This document shows positions 55,807 to 64,000 of a stretch of 64,000 nucleotides of DNA, piece after piece (within the stretch, counting starts at the first letter, position 1; each line of letters opens with the position of its first letter). Location of the stretch: positions 62,001 through 126,000 of the forward strand of contig NZ_JAHOPF010000005.1 of assembly GCF_019038595.1 (NCBI RefSeq), written 5' to 3'. Source of the stretch: Kaistella soli. GTDB taxonomy: Bacteria > Bacteroidota > Bacteroidia > Flavobacteriales > Weeksellaceae. Under the pieces are notes generated by a model, which had not been told where the DNA came from, searched no databases, and saw nothing but the letters and a program-made list of their open reading frames with translations. The position numbers and the translations under genes are program-made.

Positions 55807-58530
55807 ATGATAAAAAAATTATCCTTAATCTCATTGTTTACTTTGCTACCTGCGTCTTTTTATTTCGCACAAACTACTGTTTATGCATATGTAAAAGATC
55901 AGGAAGGAAAACCAGTTGAGAGTGCAGAGATTGATCTTGGACAATCTGCTGAAAATGTGAAAGCCGATAAAATTGGTTACTTTCAGTTTGTAGATTTGCA
56001 GCCGGGCCATTACTTAATTACCGTTTCAAAGCAAAGTTTTGATCCGAAAATTATTGAATTTGATGTAACTGCTGACCAAAAAAGAAAAGATCTTGGGGTA
56101 ATCAGCTTAGTTCCAGCACCAGCTATAAATGCAGGAGTAATGGTAATTGATGATTCTTCAAGTGATTCTGATGAGGGAGGATCTTCAATGCAGCCTACCG
56201 TAGGACTTTTAAGTTCAGGTAGAGATACTTTTCAGAATGTGACTGCGTTTGAGCTTGGAGCTTACTGGTTCAGACCAAGAGGCGTGGAGAACCGTTACGA
56301 AGATGTACTTTTCAATGGTGTTTCAATGTCTAAAAACGATGACGGTAAGGTAGATTTCGGCAACTGGGGAGGTTTGAACGATGTTACCAGATATCCTTTT
56401 GAATCTGTAGATAATATTACCCCTTCTGAATATGCATTCGGTAATCTTGGAGGTGTGGTGTATTATAATACAAGAGCATCAAGCTATAGAAAACAGACTT
56501 CACTAGCTTATTCTTATACGAACAGAAGTTATTTCCACAGAGCAATGGCAACCTATTCTTCAGGTTTGTCTAAAAGCGGTTGGGCTTTCACTCTTTCAGC
56601 AAGTAGAAGATGGGCAGATGACGGAGTTATTGATGGTACATATCAAGATGCTGAGGGTTTATTCCTAGCAGTGGAAAAACAATTCAGCAGCAGACACGCG
56701 ATCAACGTAACTGCTTTCGGATCACCAACATACAGAGCAAACAATTCTCCAAATACTCAGGAAACCTATGATTTAATGGGTAAAGATTATAATGCTTATT
56801 GGGGATGGCAAGATGGAGAGAAAAGAAATTCCAGAATCAGAAAAGTATTTGAACCAATGTTCATGATCAGTGATTATCTGAAACTTGGTAAAACCAGTAA
56901 CTGGAACAACACGCTTTCTTACCAGACCGGAAGAGACGGAAGAAGCCGTTTAGACTGGTTCCACGGTGCTGATCCGAATCCCACTTATTACAGAAAATTA
57001 CCAGGATATGGTTTGTTAACCGAGGAGGAATTTAAAGCACAGGCCCAAATCAACTGGGAAGATCTTTATCAGGCAAATTATATTAACAAAACGAATATGG
57101 ACGGAACCGATCACGGAGCGGTCTATTCTATCGTAGAAGATGTTAATAAGGATAAAACCTTAAATTTTGTTTCCCACTTCGATACTAAGCTGGAAGATAA
57201 CTGGAAACTGAATCTGAATTTCAGCTATCAGAACTTAAAATCTGATAACTTCAGAGAGGTAAAAGATCTTTTAGGTGCTTCTTATGCAAACAATCTCAAT
57301 GCATTCGGAAACGATCAGCCATACGATTTGGACAATCCTGATACGAAAGTACGTGTTGGCGACAGAACTCAGTACTCTTATGATTTATTGAGAAACCAGT
57401 ATGCATTCAATGCATCCACGGAAATCGATTTCGCTAAATGGAATGTAACCGCATCGGTATTCACTTCTTTTGCTGAATCACAGAGAGACGGTAAATTCAG
57501 ACATCACAATTTTGCAGACAGCAAAGGCAAAAGTGAAATATTCAATTCATTCGATGCCGGCCTTAAAGGAAGAGTATTGTATAAAGTGAACGGTAAAAAC
57601 TTTATCGTTTACAATGGTGCATTCTTCAGTTTAGCACCAACCTTAAATGAAATTTTCATCAGCCCGCGGGTAACCAATATGATTACCCCGAATGTAGAAA
57701 ATCAAATGATTAATTCTAATGATTTAAGTTATATCATCAGAGGACAAATTCTTAAACTGCGATTAAGCGGCTATTATACTACCATTAAAAACGCGACTGA
57801 AATTTCCAGATATTATGCGGATATTACCGACGGATCAGGAGACAGCGGCAACGCATTGGTGGCTGAAGTATTATCTGGTATTGACAAGAGTTATCAGGGA
57901 CTTGAAATAGGTGCTGAAGTAAAAATTACACCAACGCTTAGCGCAACTGCAGTAGGAAGTTATGGTGATTATAAAATTACCAATAACCCTACAGTAAAAA
58001 CATTTGATGATGATTTTGGAGTAAGAGAATGGGGAACCGCAAAACTTAAAGATTATAAAGTTGCGGGTACTCCACAAAAAGCCTACTCGTTTGGTTTAAG
58101 ATATAACTCACCGAAATACTGGTGGATCGGAGCGACTGCAAATTATCTTCAGGATCAGTATTTAGATTTCTCTGCCCTTAATAAAACAGAGGCTATGTAT
58201 ACAGACCCTGCCACAGGAGATAACTATAATGGAGCTACACCTGAAGCAATTGCTTTAATTACGGCTCAGAAAAAGTTTGATGATCAGTTCATGTTGAACG
58301 CCAATGCCGGAAAATCTTTCCTAATGGGCAAATACAGAATGGGAATCAGTTTAAGTGTAAACAATATCTTAAATAACAGAGATTATGTAACCGGCGGATT
58401 CGAACAAGGGAGAGCGGTGAACTTTCCGGAAGCGTTCGCAGACTCACAAAGAGACAAGCCATGGTTTGGACCAAAATTATGGTACGACAGAGGAACTACT
58501 TTCTTTGCTAATGTTTATTTAAGGTTCTAA
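55807..58530 (+). CDS. TonB-dependent receptor with carboxypeptidase-regulatory-like N-domain
   Basis: A 907-residue outer-membrane protein: signal peptide ending near FYFAQTT, a carboxypeptidase-regulatory-like domain at about residues 24-100 (VYAYVKDQEGKPVESAEIDL), an Asp/Ser linker (IDDSSSDSDEGG), a weak plug and a large barrel ending FFANVYLRF. Its plug lacks the usual clear TonB-box/IRG signatures, so it may be a divergent member of the OMP family rather than a canonical SusC. The following gene encodes a DUF5689 lipoprotein 17 nt downstream, and the divergent endonuclease suggests a joint role in nutrient release and uptake. Confidence 0.88.
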   Translation: MIKKLSLISLFTLLPASFYFAQTTVYAYVKDQEGKPVESAEIDLGQSAENVKADKIGYFQFVDLQPGHYLITVSKQSFDPKIIEFDVTADQKRKDLGVISLVPAPAINAGVMVIDDSSSDSDEGGSSMQPTVGLLSSGRDTFQNVTAFELGAYWFRPRGVENRYEDVLFNGVSMSKNDDGKVDFGNWGGLNDVTRYPFESVDNITPSEYAFGNLGGVVYYNTRASSYRKQTSLAYSYTNRSYFHRAMATYSSGLSKSGWAFTLSASRRWADDGVIDGTYQDAEGLFLAVEKQFSSRHAINVTAFGSPTYRANNSPNTQETYDLMGKDYNAYWGWQDGEKRNSRIRKVFEPMFMISDYLKLGKTSNWNNTLSYQTGRDGRSRLDWFHGADPNPTYYRKLPGYGLLTEEEFKAQAQINWEDLYQANYINKTNMDGTDHGAVYSIVEDVNKDKTLNFVSHFDTKLEDNWKLNLNFSYQNLKSDNFREVKDLLGASYANNLNAFGNDQPYDLDNPDTKVRVGDRTQYSYDLLRNQYAFNASTEIDFAKWNVTASVFTSFAESQRDGKFRHHNFADSKGKSEIFNSFDAGLKGRVLYKVNGKNFIVYNGAFFSLAPTLNEIFISPRVTNMITPNVENQMINSNDLSYIIRGQILKLRLSGYYTTIKNATEISRYYADITDGSGDSGNALVAEVLSGIDKSYQGLEIGAEVKITPTLSATAVGSYGDYKITNNPTVKTFDDDFGVREWGTAKLKDYKVAGTPQKAYSFGLRYNSPKYWWIGATANYLQDQYLDFSALNKTEAMYTDPATGDNYNGATPEAIALITAQKKFDDQFMLNANAGKSFLMGKYRMGISLSVNNILNNRDYVTGGFEQGRAVNFPEAFADSQRDKPWFGPKLWYDRGTTFFANVYLRF

Positions 58531-58547
58531 TAAGTAAAATAACTACA

Positions 58548-60602
58548 ATGAAAAAATACAGTTCATATTTAAAGATTTTATTCATCGCCTTCGCATCGCT
58601 TCTGGTAACAGGCTGCGTGCATGATGATAAATACAATGATCCGAATTTAGATAACTACCAGTGTAAGGATCTAACGGCAACCATGACCATCACTCAGGTA
58701 AAAGCGCTGCACGGAAGTACAAGGTATGTTTTCCCGGCGAACTCCACCGCGATAATGGAAGGATATGTTTCTTCAACGGATGAAAGTGGAAATATTTATA
58801 AGACTATTTACATTCAGGATGACCCGGTAAATCCTACTGAAGGTTTTACCATCAGTGTAGATGCGGTAAGTACTTATACAAAGTACCCTCAGGGATCTAA
58901 AATTTATATTGAATTAAAAGGTCTTGCCTTAGGAACTTACGGAGGATTAGTACAGTTAGGGATTGAAGACGATAAAGCTATTGCAACCGGCGCTGATGCT
59001 GTTTCCAGAATTCCTGAAAAAGCGATGCCAGCTCATATTTTCAGATCATGTACGATCAGAAAAAACATTATTCCAAAAGTGATGACTTTAACTCAGATGA
59101 GTTCAAATGACAAGCTTTTAGGTGCACTAATTCAGGTTAATGATGCAGAATTCGATCAAAAAGTGCTTTGTAACATTTACGCTCCGGAAGGTTTTACTGT
59201 AGACCGACAGTTAAATGACCCAACCCTGTCATCTACTGCAAGAGTAGTAAGAAACAGTGGTTTCGCTTCATTTGCTAATCAGTTATTGCCTGCAGGGAAA
59301 GGTAAATTTATTGGGATCTTCAGTAAATTTAATTCTTCATACCAAATGTACATCAACAAAGTAAGTGATTTGGCAGATATGACTCATTTCCCAAGAAAAG
59401 ACGGTATTACTACCAATCCTTGTGGTTTAGATCAGGCCAGTTTAACCGCAAAAACTGTTGCGGAAGTGAAACAGCTTGCATCAGTTTTACCGATTTCAGG
59501 AGATTTCCTACTGAAAGGGAAAGTCACTGCAAATGATCAAACCAATAACTTTGTTAGACAGATTTATATTGAAGATGCTACAGGAGGTATCCGTGTAAAT
59601 ATTAATAAAACCAATTTGTATCAGGATCCAAGATTTAAGGTTGGTAAAGAAGTCTTTATTAAGCTTAAAGGTTTATCTGTTGGCAGCGCACCTGCTATAA
59701 ATGGAGAAATGCAGATTGGCTTCGGAGGTCCTGCTGGGGCAATTGCTGAAGCAGATATGTATAAATACTTCTTTGACAGTAACAATCCTGCAACTACAGT
59801 GGTTCCGACAGAAAGAAAGATTAAACAACTTACAATGGCAGACGTTGGAAGATGGGTTGTTATTAAAGATCTTGAATTTACTGATGCTGAGTTAGGAAAG
59901 ACTTATGTTTCAGGAACTTCAACAGAAAGAACTTTGAAAGATTGCGAAGGAAATACAATTCTTCTTACAACCAGTACAACTGCAACTTTTAAAGGTGCTG
60001 AAGTGGATAGCGGAAAAGGAAATGTGTATGCAGTGGTAACATTCCAAAACGGGGCATATCAGTTGAGAATTCCTCGACAGGCTGATGCAGACATTGATGG
60101 TGCAAGATGCGACGGAACTGTTCCGCCGGTATACAATATATTATTCCAGGATGGCTTTGATACTTTAGATAACTGGACTGCTGTCAATGTAACAGGTACT
60201 CAGGTGTGGGCAACTACTACTTTTGGTAATCCAAGACCAAGTGCCATTATGGATGGTAACCGTCAGCTTAACGAAGATTGGCTCGTTTCTAAAAAAATAT
60301 CACTAGCTGGAATGCAGGAAGCTTACTTCACTTTTGAGACTGATGGAAGATTCAGCGGTAACCCTTTAGAAGTCTATGTTTCCAGTAATTTCACCGGAGT
60401 GCCGGCTACAACAACTTGGGTTAAAATGAATCCAGCTTTGGATAGCGATTTAGGTGGCTTCTCTGGTTTTGTAGGTTCCGGGCGAGTAAATCTTAAAGAT
60501 TTTATTAATAAGGATGTAGTTATTGCATTTAAATATACTTCTGTAGCAGGATTCTCCACTACTTGGGAAGTTGATAACTTTACAGTGAAAGGAGCGAAAT
60601 AA
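58548..60602 (+). CDS. DUF5689-type surface lipoprotein with choice-of-anchor J-like C-terminus
   Basis: A 684-residue lipoprotein (lipobox VTGC, Cys23; acidic VHDDKYNDPN after it, as in surface-exposed Bacteroidetes lipoproteins). Two OB-like DUF5689 repeats share IEGYVSSTDES-type and LKGKVTANDQT-type strands, each with YKTIYIQDD or RQIYIEDATGG. The last ~170 residues, opening ILFQDGFDTLDNWTAVN, resemble a choice-of-anchor J/sandwich domain. It is the downstream partner of the TonB receptor and may act as its substrate-binding surface component. The ligand is unknown; the divergent nuclease points to nucleic acid or phosphodiesters. Confidence 0.85.
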   Translation: MKKYSSYLKILFIAFASLLVTGCVHDDKYNDPNLDNYQCKDLTATMTITQVKALHGSTRYVFPANSTAIMEGYVSSTDESGNIYKTIYIQDDPVNPTEGFTISVDAVSTYTKYPQGSKIYIELKGLALGTYGGLVQLGIEDDKAIATGADAVSRIPEKAMPAHIFRSCTIRKNIIPKVMTLTQMSSNDKLLGALIQVNDAEFDQKVLCNIYAPEGFTVDRQLNDPTLSSTARVVRNSGFASFANQLLPAGKGKFIGIFSKFNSSYQMYINKVSDLADMTHFPRKDGITTNPCGLDQASLTAKTVAEVKQLASVLPISGDFLLKGKVTANDQTNNFVRQIYIEDATGGIRVNINKTNLYQDPRFKVGKEVFIKLKGLSVGSAPAINGEMQIGFGGPAGAIAEADMYKYFFDSNNPATTVVPTERKIKQLTMADVGRWVVIKDLEFTDAELGKTYVSGTSTERTLKDCEGNTILLTTSTTATFKGAEVDSGKGNVYAVVTFQNGAYQLRIPRQADADIDGARCDGTVPPVYNILFQDGFDTLDNWTAVNVTGTQVWATTTFGNPRPSAIMDGNRQLNEDWLVSKKISLAGMQEAYFTFETDGRFSGNPLEVYVSSNFTGVPATTTWVKMNPALDSDLGGFSGFVGSGRVNLKDFINKDVVIAFKYTSVAGFSTTWEVDNFTVKGAK

Positions 60603-60620
60603 GATTCGCATAATATTAAA

Positions 60621-60660
60621 GAAATCCGCCTCAATACCAAATTGAGGCGGATTTCTATTT
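60621..60660 (+). terminator. Rho-independent terminator after DUF5689 gene
   Basis: A perfect 16-bp stem AGAAATCCGCCTCAAT / ATTGAGGCGGATTTCT around a 5-nt loop, then T-rich sequence. Confidence 0.93.
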
Positions 60661-60755
60661 TTAACATCGTTTCGAACGGTTGTTATCCATTAATGAACTC
60701 CAAGTTTTTTCATAAAGAATTAAAGTTAATATGAGCGTTCCTTCTCTTATATATA

Positions 60756-60783
60756 AAATCCGTCTCTATTATGAGACGGATTT
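60756..60783 (-). terminator. Hairpin terminator of the M28 peptidase gene
   Basis: AAATCCGTCTC (60756-60766) / GAGACGGATTT (60773-60783) around a 6-nt loop. It shares the core AAATCCG(C/T)CTC with the hairpin at 60621. Confidence 0.75.
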
Positions 60784-60833
60784 CCATTTAAAAGCGCTGT
60801 ATACTGTTCTAAACTATCGAAAAACCTATCTTT

Positions 60834-62177
60834 TTACCGTGATACCTTAGCAATCACAGGTAAACTTTCGTTCCCGGATTCTGATACACTTTGCACGGCA
60901 AAAAGAAAATTGTCCTTGGAGTAAGGTAGTGTGATGGAGGTTTCTTTGGTGAAAATCTTTTCAGTCCATACGGAACTGTCCGTTTCCCGAATCAATACCT
61001 TGTAGCCTTTTACTTTTCCGGCAGAAGGTTTCTCCCAACTCAGTTTAGTGGAATTTGAAAGTTCTTTGACATCCATCAAAACGTTTTCTGGTTTAGGAGT
61101 AGATTTCGCGAGATTGGCTAAGACAGCAACATTTACCGCAGTATTCGTTTTTAAATAGTCGAAATCCATAAATTCAACCAAATCACCATATTTCTTTCCA
61201 TTTTCAGTTCTGAGGTCCTGATGCTGATGGTCATAATTCTCATAATAATCAGTTAAGCGAACCGCTGTAAAACCATGATTCACAAAAGGCGTATGATCTC
61301 CGCCCCGCAGAAAACGGTCGTTTCTGTAAATCAGCTTGATATCAATATCTTTAACATATTTCTCTCCGCTTTCTTTTACATAGCGGGCAAGCTGACGCGC
61401 TGCGCCGTCATTTTCAAGACCGTAACTTCTGATATTGCCAGCTTTTTTCTCCGTCTCGAAAGCCGGTAAACCTTCACTGAAAACTCTAAGCTTAGGTTTC
61501 CCCGAATTTTTTGGAGCGTCAAAACTATTGTTTCCAATCATGTCATTGTTTAAAACGGCCTCTATTTCCCAGTTTTCTGCTTTTGCCTTGTCGGCTAACA
61601 TTTTTGCTCCTAAAAGCCCCTGTTCTTCACCGCTTACCGCAACAAAAAGTATAGACGCCGGAAATTTTGATTTGCTTAGAATCCTCGCGCTTTCAATCAC
61701 CGCCGCTACTCCGCTTCCATCGTCATTGGCGCCCGGCGCGACGCTGTTTGCATCCATTACATCCGAAACCCTGGAATCCAGGTGACCGGAAATGATAATA
61801 ATTCTTTTATCACTGGGATCAGTTCCTTTCAAAAGCGCTGCTGCATTTCCAAGGTTGGTAAGTTTGCTGACACGCTTTCCGTCAGGCTGTAAATCTGTAT
61901 TCTGAAGAAAAACTTCCATTCTTCCGCCGGAGTTCTGGCCATAATTTCTGAATTTAGTTAAAACCCATTCTCTCGCTGCACCAATTCCCTTATTGGGATC
62001 TGAAGTTGAACTCATGGTGTGACGCGTTCCGAAACTCACCAGTTTTTCAATATTAGCTTTAAGAGAATCTTTATTGACCTTTGTTACATAACCCGAAATT
62101 TCGGGGTCTTTTTCAACTTTCTGTGCACTGATGAAAAGCGAGGTTAAAACACTAAGAAATAAAACCGTCTTTCTCAT
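60834..62177 (-). CDS. Secreted M28-family metallopeptidase with fibronectin-type C-terminus
   Basis: A 447-residue protein with signal peptide MRKTVLFLSVLTSLFISAQ. M28 zinc sites are intact: ISGHLDSR (His, Asp), APGANDDGSGVAAVIESARI (bridging Asp), VAVSGEEQGLLGAK (catalytic Glu), EAVLNNDMIG (Asp) and RGGDHTPF (His). The last ~85 residues (STKLSWEKPSAGKVKGYKVL onward) form a fibronectin-III-like domain. It should be a broad extracytoplasmic aminopeptidase. It overlaps the upstream aldolase gene by 4 nt (ATGA), so the two are translated together. Unlike the M28 gene at 49662 it is intact. Confidence 0.93.
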   Translation of the reverse strand: MRKTVLFLSVLTSLFISAQKVEKDPEISGYVTKVNKDSLKANIEKLVSFGTRHTMSSTSDPNKGIGAAREWVLTKFRNYGQNSGGRMEVFLQNTDLQPDGKRVSKLTNLGNAAALLKGTDPSDKRIIIISGHLDSRVSDVMDANSVAPGANDDGSGVAAVIESARILSKSKFPASILFVAVSGEEQGLLGAKMLADKAKAENWEIEAVLNNDMIGNNSFDAPKNSGKPKLRVFSEGLPAFETEKKAGNIRSYGLENDGAARQLARYVKESGEKYVKDIDIKLIYRNDRFLRGGDHTPFVNHGFTAVRLTDYYENYDHQHQDLRTENGKKYGDLVEFMDFDYLKTNTAVNVAVLANLAKSTPKPENVLMDVKELSNSTKLSWEKPSAGKVKGYKVLIRETDSSVWTEKIFTKETSITLPYSKDNFLFAVQSVSESGNESLPVIAKVSR

Positions 62178-63205
62178 TTTAAATTTTTAATTTCATTAAT
62201 AAAATCAGCTACAATAGAGTCTGTTGTCGCCCAGGAAGTAATTAAACGCACCGCGGATTTCTCCTCATCAATTTTTTTCCATACATAAAAATCGAAATTC
62301 TGCGAAAGCTGACCGATTTGGTTTTGAGTTAAGATTGGAAAAATCTGGTTGGTAAATGTTTCGGACAGAAAACTGCAGCCTTTCTCTTCGAAAGCTTTTT
62401 TAATTTCCATCGCCTTCTGATTGGCGCTTTTGGCTAATTCAAAATACAGATCATCCTTCAGCAATTCCTGAAACTGAATTCCCAAAAGCCTTCCTTTGGC
62501 CAGCATTGCACCCTTTTGTTTAAGATGAAATCCAAATTCATCCTGCAGATTTTCATTACAGATTACGATCGCTTCACCTATTAAAGCGCCGTTTTTAGTT
62601 CCTCCCAAATAAAAAGCATCGGTATATTTTGCAATATCCTCCAAAGTCAGATCGTTGGTTTCGGCAGTTAAAGCATGGCCAAGTCTTGCTCCGTCAAGAA
62701 AAAGATAGAGATTTTTTTCCTGGCAGAATTCGTACAGATTCTGAAGTTCAACTTTCGAATAAATTGTCCCAACCTCTGTCGAATTGGAGATATACACCAT
62801 TTTCTGTTTTACCTGATGCGGAATATTGGTATGAAGATTAAGGATTTTCTGAATATCGTCAGGTTTCAGTTTGCCGTCTGCGGTCTCTACGCCATGCACT
62901 TTGTGCCCAGTTGCCTCAATAGCGCCGGTTTCATTGGTGAAAATATGGCCCGTTTCCGCAGCAACAACACTTTCGTGCGGTCTTAGAAATGCGGAAATTA
63001 CAATTAAATTGGCTTGGGTACCGCCAGATACAAAGTGTACTTTTGCCTTTGGATTATTTATTTTCTGCAGAATAAGTTTAGCGGCGTTTTGCGAGTAGTC
63101 ATCAAGGCCATAACCATTCTGCTGAACAAGATTATATTTTACCAAAGCTTCCAAAATTCTTGGGTGACAGCCTTCGGAATAATCATTTTTAAATGAGTAT
63201 TTCAT
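62174..63205 (-). CDS. Threonine aldolase / beta-eliminating lyase family PLP enzyme
   Basis: A 343-residue fold-type I PLP enzyme of the low-specificity L-threonine aldolase family. SYSEGCHPRILEALVKYN-like opening, ETGHIFTNETGAIEATGHKV, DGARLGHALTAETNDLTLED with the cofactor-pyridine Asp, and FYLGGTKNGALIGEAIV with the Schiff-base Lys near residue 200. It cleaves L-threonine or L-allo-threonine to glycine and acetaldehyde. Its start (MKYSFKNDYSEG) matches the family. It is the first gene of the pair with the M28 peptidase, suggesting peptide/amino acid catabolism, by inference only. Confidence 0.93.
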   Translation of the reverse strand: MKYSFKNDYSEGCHPRILEALVKYNLVQQNGYGLDDYSQNAAKLILQKINNPKAKVHFVSGGTQANLIVISAFLRPHESVVAAETGHIFTNETGAIEATGHKVHGVETADGKLKPDDIQKILNLHTNIPHQVKQKMVYISNSTEVGTIYSKVELQNLYEFCQEKNLYLFLDGARLGHALTAETNDLTLEDIAKYTDAFYLGGTKNGALIGEAIVICNENLQDEFGFHLKQKGAMLAKGRLLGIQFQELLKDDLYFELAKSANQKAMEIKKAFEEKGCSFLSETFTNQIFPILTQNQIGQLSQNFDFYVWKKIDEEKSAVRLITSWATTDSIVADFINEIKNLK

Positions 63206-63329
63206 CAGTAAATATTTAAGTAATTAATTGAGCGTAAATTCATCTCATAAAAGTAGAAAAAAAAGGGTGATTTCACGATGAAAAAACGGGGAAAAGACCT
63301 ATGTTTTCCAATATTAATTATCACATCTT

Positions 63330-63497
63330 TGTAATGTAAAAAACAGCGAAAAACAAAAACTAATAACCTCTTTTTAATTAATATCAGAAAACCTGTACTA
63401 AACACTGTAAAAGTCTTTCAACCCATTTTTCATTCATATACAGTACAGTCTTTTTTGATCTTAAACTTGAAACGCACAATTCCTTTGTGCGTTTTTA
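63330..63497 (+). ncRNA. Candidate small RNA ending in a terminator hairpin
   Basis: No protein gene on the plus strand ends before this strong terminator, so something else must be transcribed toward it. CATCTTTG near 63323 resembles a -7 box with one mismatch. The interval contains CTGTACT (63393-63399) paired with AGTACAG (63442-63448) and an alternative pair ACTGTA (63404-63409) / TACAGT (63439-63444). A Bacteroidetes 6S-type or other sRNA is possible; I cannot name a family. Confidence 0.3.
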
Positions 63498-63499
63498 GT
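63470..63499 (+). terminator. Rho-independent terminator
   Basis: AAACGCACAA (63470-63479) and TTGTGCGTTT (63485-63494) form a 10-bp stem with a 5-nt loop and following T residues. Confidence 0.85.
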
Positions 63500-63513
63500 T
63501 GTTGATTATTATT

Positions 63514-63541
63514 GTTAGATTTGTACATACTACAATCTAAC
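63514..63541 (+). promoter_or_regulatory. Promoter with inverted-repeat operator of the DtxR-family gene
   Basis: GTTAGATT (63514-63521) and AATCTAAC (63534-63541) are perfect inverted repeats with a 12-nt spacer. The left arm lies inside the -7 box TAGATTTG (63516-63523). The site ends 4 nt before the ATG, as expected for metal-dependent autoregulation. Confidence 0.5.
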
Positions 63542-63545
63542 TTTT

Positions 63546-64000
63546 ATGATCTCCCTTACTGAAGAAAATTACCTGAAAGCAATTTTCCATTTAATAAACG
63601 ACGAAAATACGGTAACTGTCAACGAACTCAGCAAGTTTCTGAATGTAAAAATGCCCAGCGTAAATAACATGATGAAGAAATTTGCAGACAAAAACTGGGT
63701 ACATTATGAAAGCTACAAACCATTAAAGATTACCGACTCTGGGAAAAAGCAGGCAGCTCTGGTTGTCAGAAAGCATCGTCTGACTGAAATGTTCCTCGTG
63801 GAGAAGATGAATTTCGGATGGGAAAACGTCCATGAAATCGCTGAACAACTAGAGCATATCCATTCTGAAACTTTCTTCGATAAAATGGATGAAATTCTTA
63901 ATTATCCAAAATTTGATCCTCACGGCGAACCTATTCCGGATAAAGACGGAAACGTAATTGCGCAGGATTTAAAAAAACTAAGCAGCTGCGAAGTCGGGGA
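63546..64000 (+). CDS. DtxR/MntR-family metal-dependent regulator, N-terminal part (3' end outside window)
   Basis: The frame stays open to the window edge (151 codons). MISLTEENYLKAIFHLINDE begins the winged helix-turn-helix (NELSKFLNVKMPSVNNMMKK as recognition part). The dimerisation/metal domain follows, with VRKHRLTEMFLVEKMNFGWE, the HEIAEQLEHIHSETFFDKMD ligands and the FDPHGEPIPDKDG motif that is diagnostic for the DtxR/IdeR/MntR family. Whether it senses iron or manganese cannot be decided from this part. An inverted repeat overlaps its -7 box, consistent with autoregulation. The C-terminal SH3/FeoA-like part would lie beyond the window. Confidence 0.9.
   Translation, partial: MISLTEENYLKAIFHLINDENTVTVNELSKFLNVKMPSVNNMMKKFADKNWVHYESYKPLKITDSGKKQAALVVRKHRLTEMFLVEKMNFGWENVHEIAEQLEHIHSETFFDKMDEILNYPKFDPHGEPIPDKDGNVIAQDLKKLSSCEVG

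Larger units (their letters stand above)
63206..63545. other. 340-bp interval between threonine aldolase and DtxR-family gene
   Basis: No protein gene is seen. It holds, in order, an AT-rich stretch, a candidate structured RNA (63393-63448), a strong terminator-like hairpin (63470-63497) and the promoter/operator of the downstream regulator (63514-63541). Confidence 0.6.

Noticed and set aside
1-64000. CRISPR array, rRNA, tRNA or prophage
   Set aside because: No regularly spaced repeats, no tRNA-like cloverleaf in any intergenic interval and no phage structural or integrase genes were seen.

Overview
The window looks like a chromosomal segment of a Flavobacteriales member, most like the Chryseobacterium/Kaistella branch of Weeksellaceae. 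Evidence for this is the moderately AT-rich sequence, the near absence of Shine-Dalgarno sites, many TAnnTTTG-type -7 promoter boxes (the Bacteroidetes sigma-A signature), a type IX secretion C-terminal domain protein, an exosortase F pair, a Rho with a long Asn/Gln/Pro-rich insert, and many TonB receptor/lipoprotein genes. Genus assignment is inference. No rRNA, tRNA, CRISPR array, prophage or classical insertion sequence was seen.

Layout. 1-2027: tail of a surface-polysaccharide cluster (two hexapeptide acyltransferases around a GT4 glycosyltransferase). 2163-5545: a carbonic anhydrase / SulP anion transporter / carbonic anhydrase block, with a 41-bp palindrome just before the transporter. 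5549-10458 (minus): pth, a lipoprotein gene and mfd. 10734-15752: small lipoproteins, a tandemly duplicated lipoprotein + beta-barrel pair, a GH3-family enzyme and a T9SS-exported protein. 15809-23209: divergent SMR/MFS exporters, dnaB-rnhA, a nitroreductase, nadB-nadC. 23440-28626: TonB receptor, a four-helix membrane protein, asd and a CDF metal exporter. 28623-29583 (minus): exosortase xrtF and its partner. 29635-33098: an AmgK-like sugar kinase, a RapZ C-domain protein, a MurU-like nucleotidyltransferase and a LOG-family protein, which suggests a cell-wall amino-sugar recycling operon. A GxxExxY (PDDEXK-like) gene bounded by 29-nt inverted repeats sits between its first two genes. 33138-37069: DUF6702-like protein, fabI, a Trp-rich LEA-like protein, tag, nucleoside phosphorylase, SUI1. 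37223-43476: MarR/GbsR regulator plus a complete RND efflux operon. 43582-49565: 2H phosphoesterase, TrmH-type methyltransferase, mutS, TonB-C protein, ABC exporter. 49662-53793: a frameshifted M28 peptidase, DUF4293, rho, sod. 53868-60602: lipoprotein, and an endonuclease divergent from a TonB receptor + DUF5689 lipoprotein pair. 60834-63205 (minus): threonine aldolase and M28 peptidase. 63546-end: DtxR-family regulator, cut by the window edge.

The most distinctive observations are (1) the inverted-repeat-bounded GxxExxY insertion inside the AmgK-RapZC-MurU operon; (2) ten genes whose -7 promoter box lies 3-7 nt, usually exactly 4 nt, from the start codon, predicting leaderless or nearly leaderless mRNAs; (3) the duplicated lipoprotein/barrel cassette; (4) the M28 peptidase frameshift inside its metal-binding motif; and (5) a candidate small RNA upstream of the DtxR gene.
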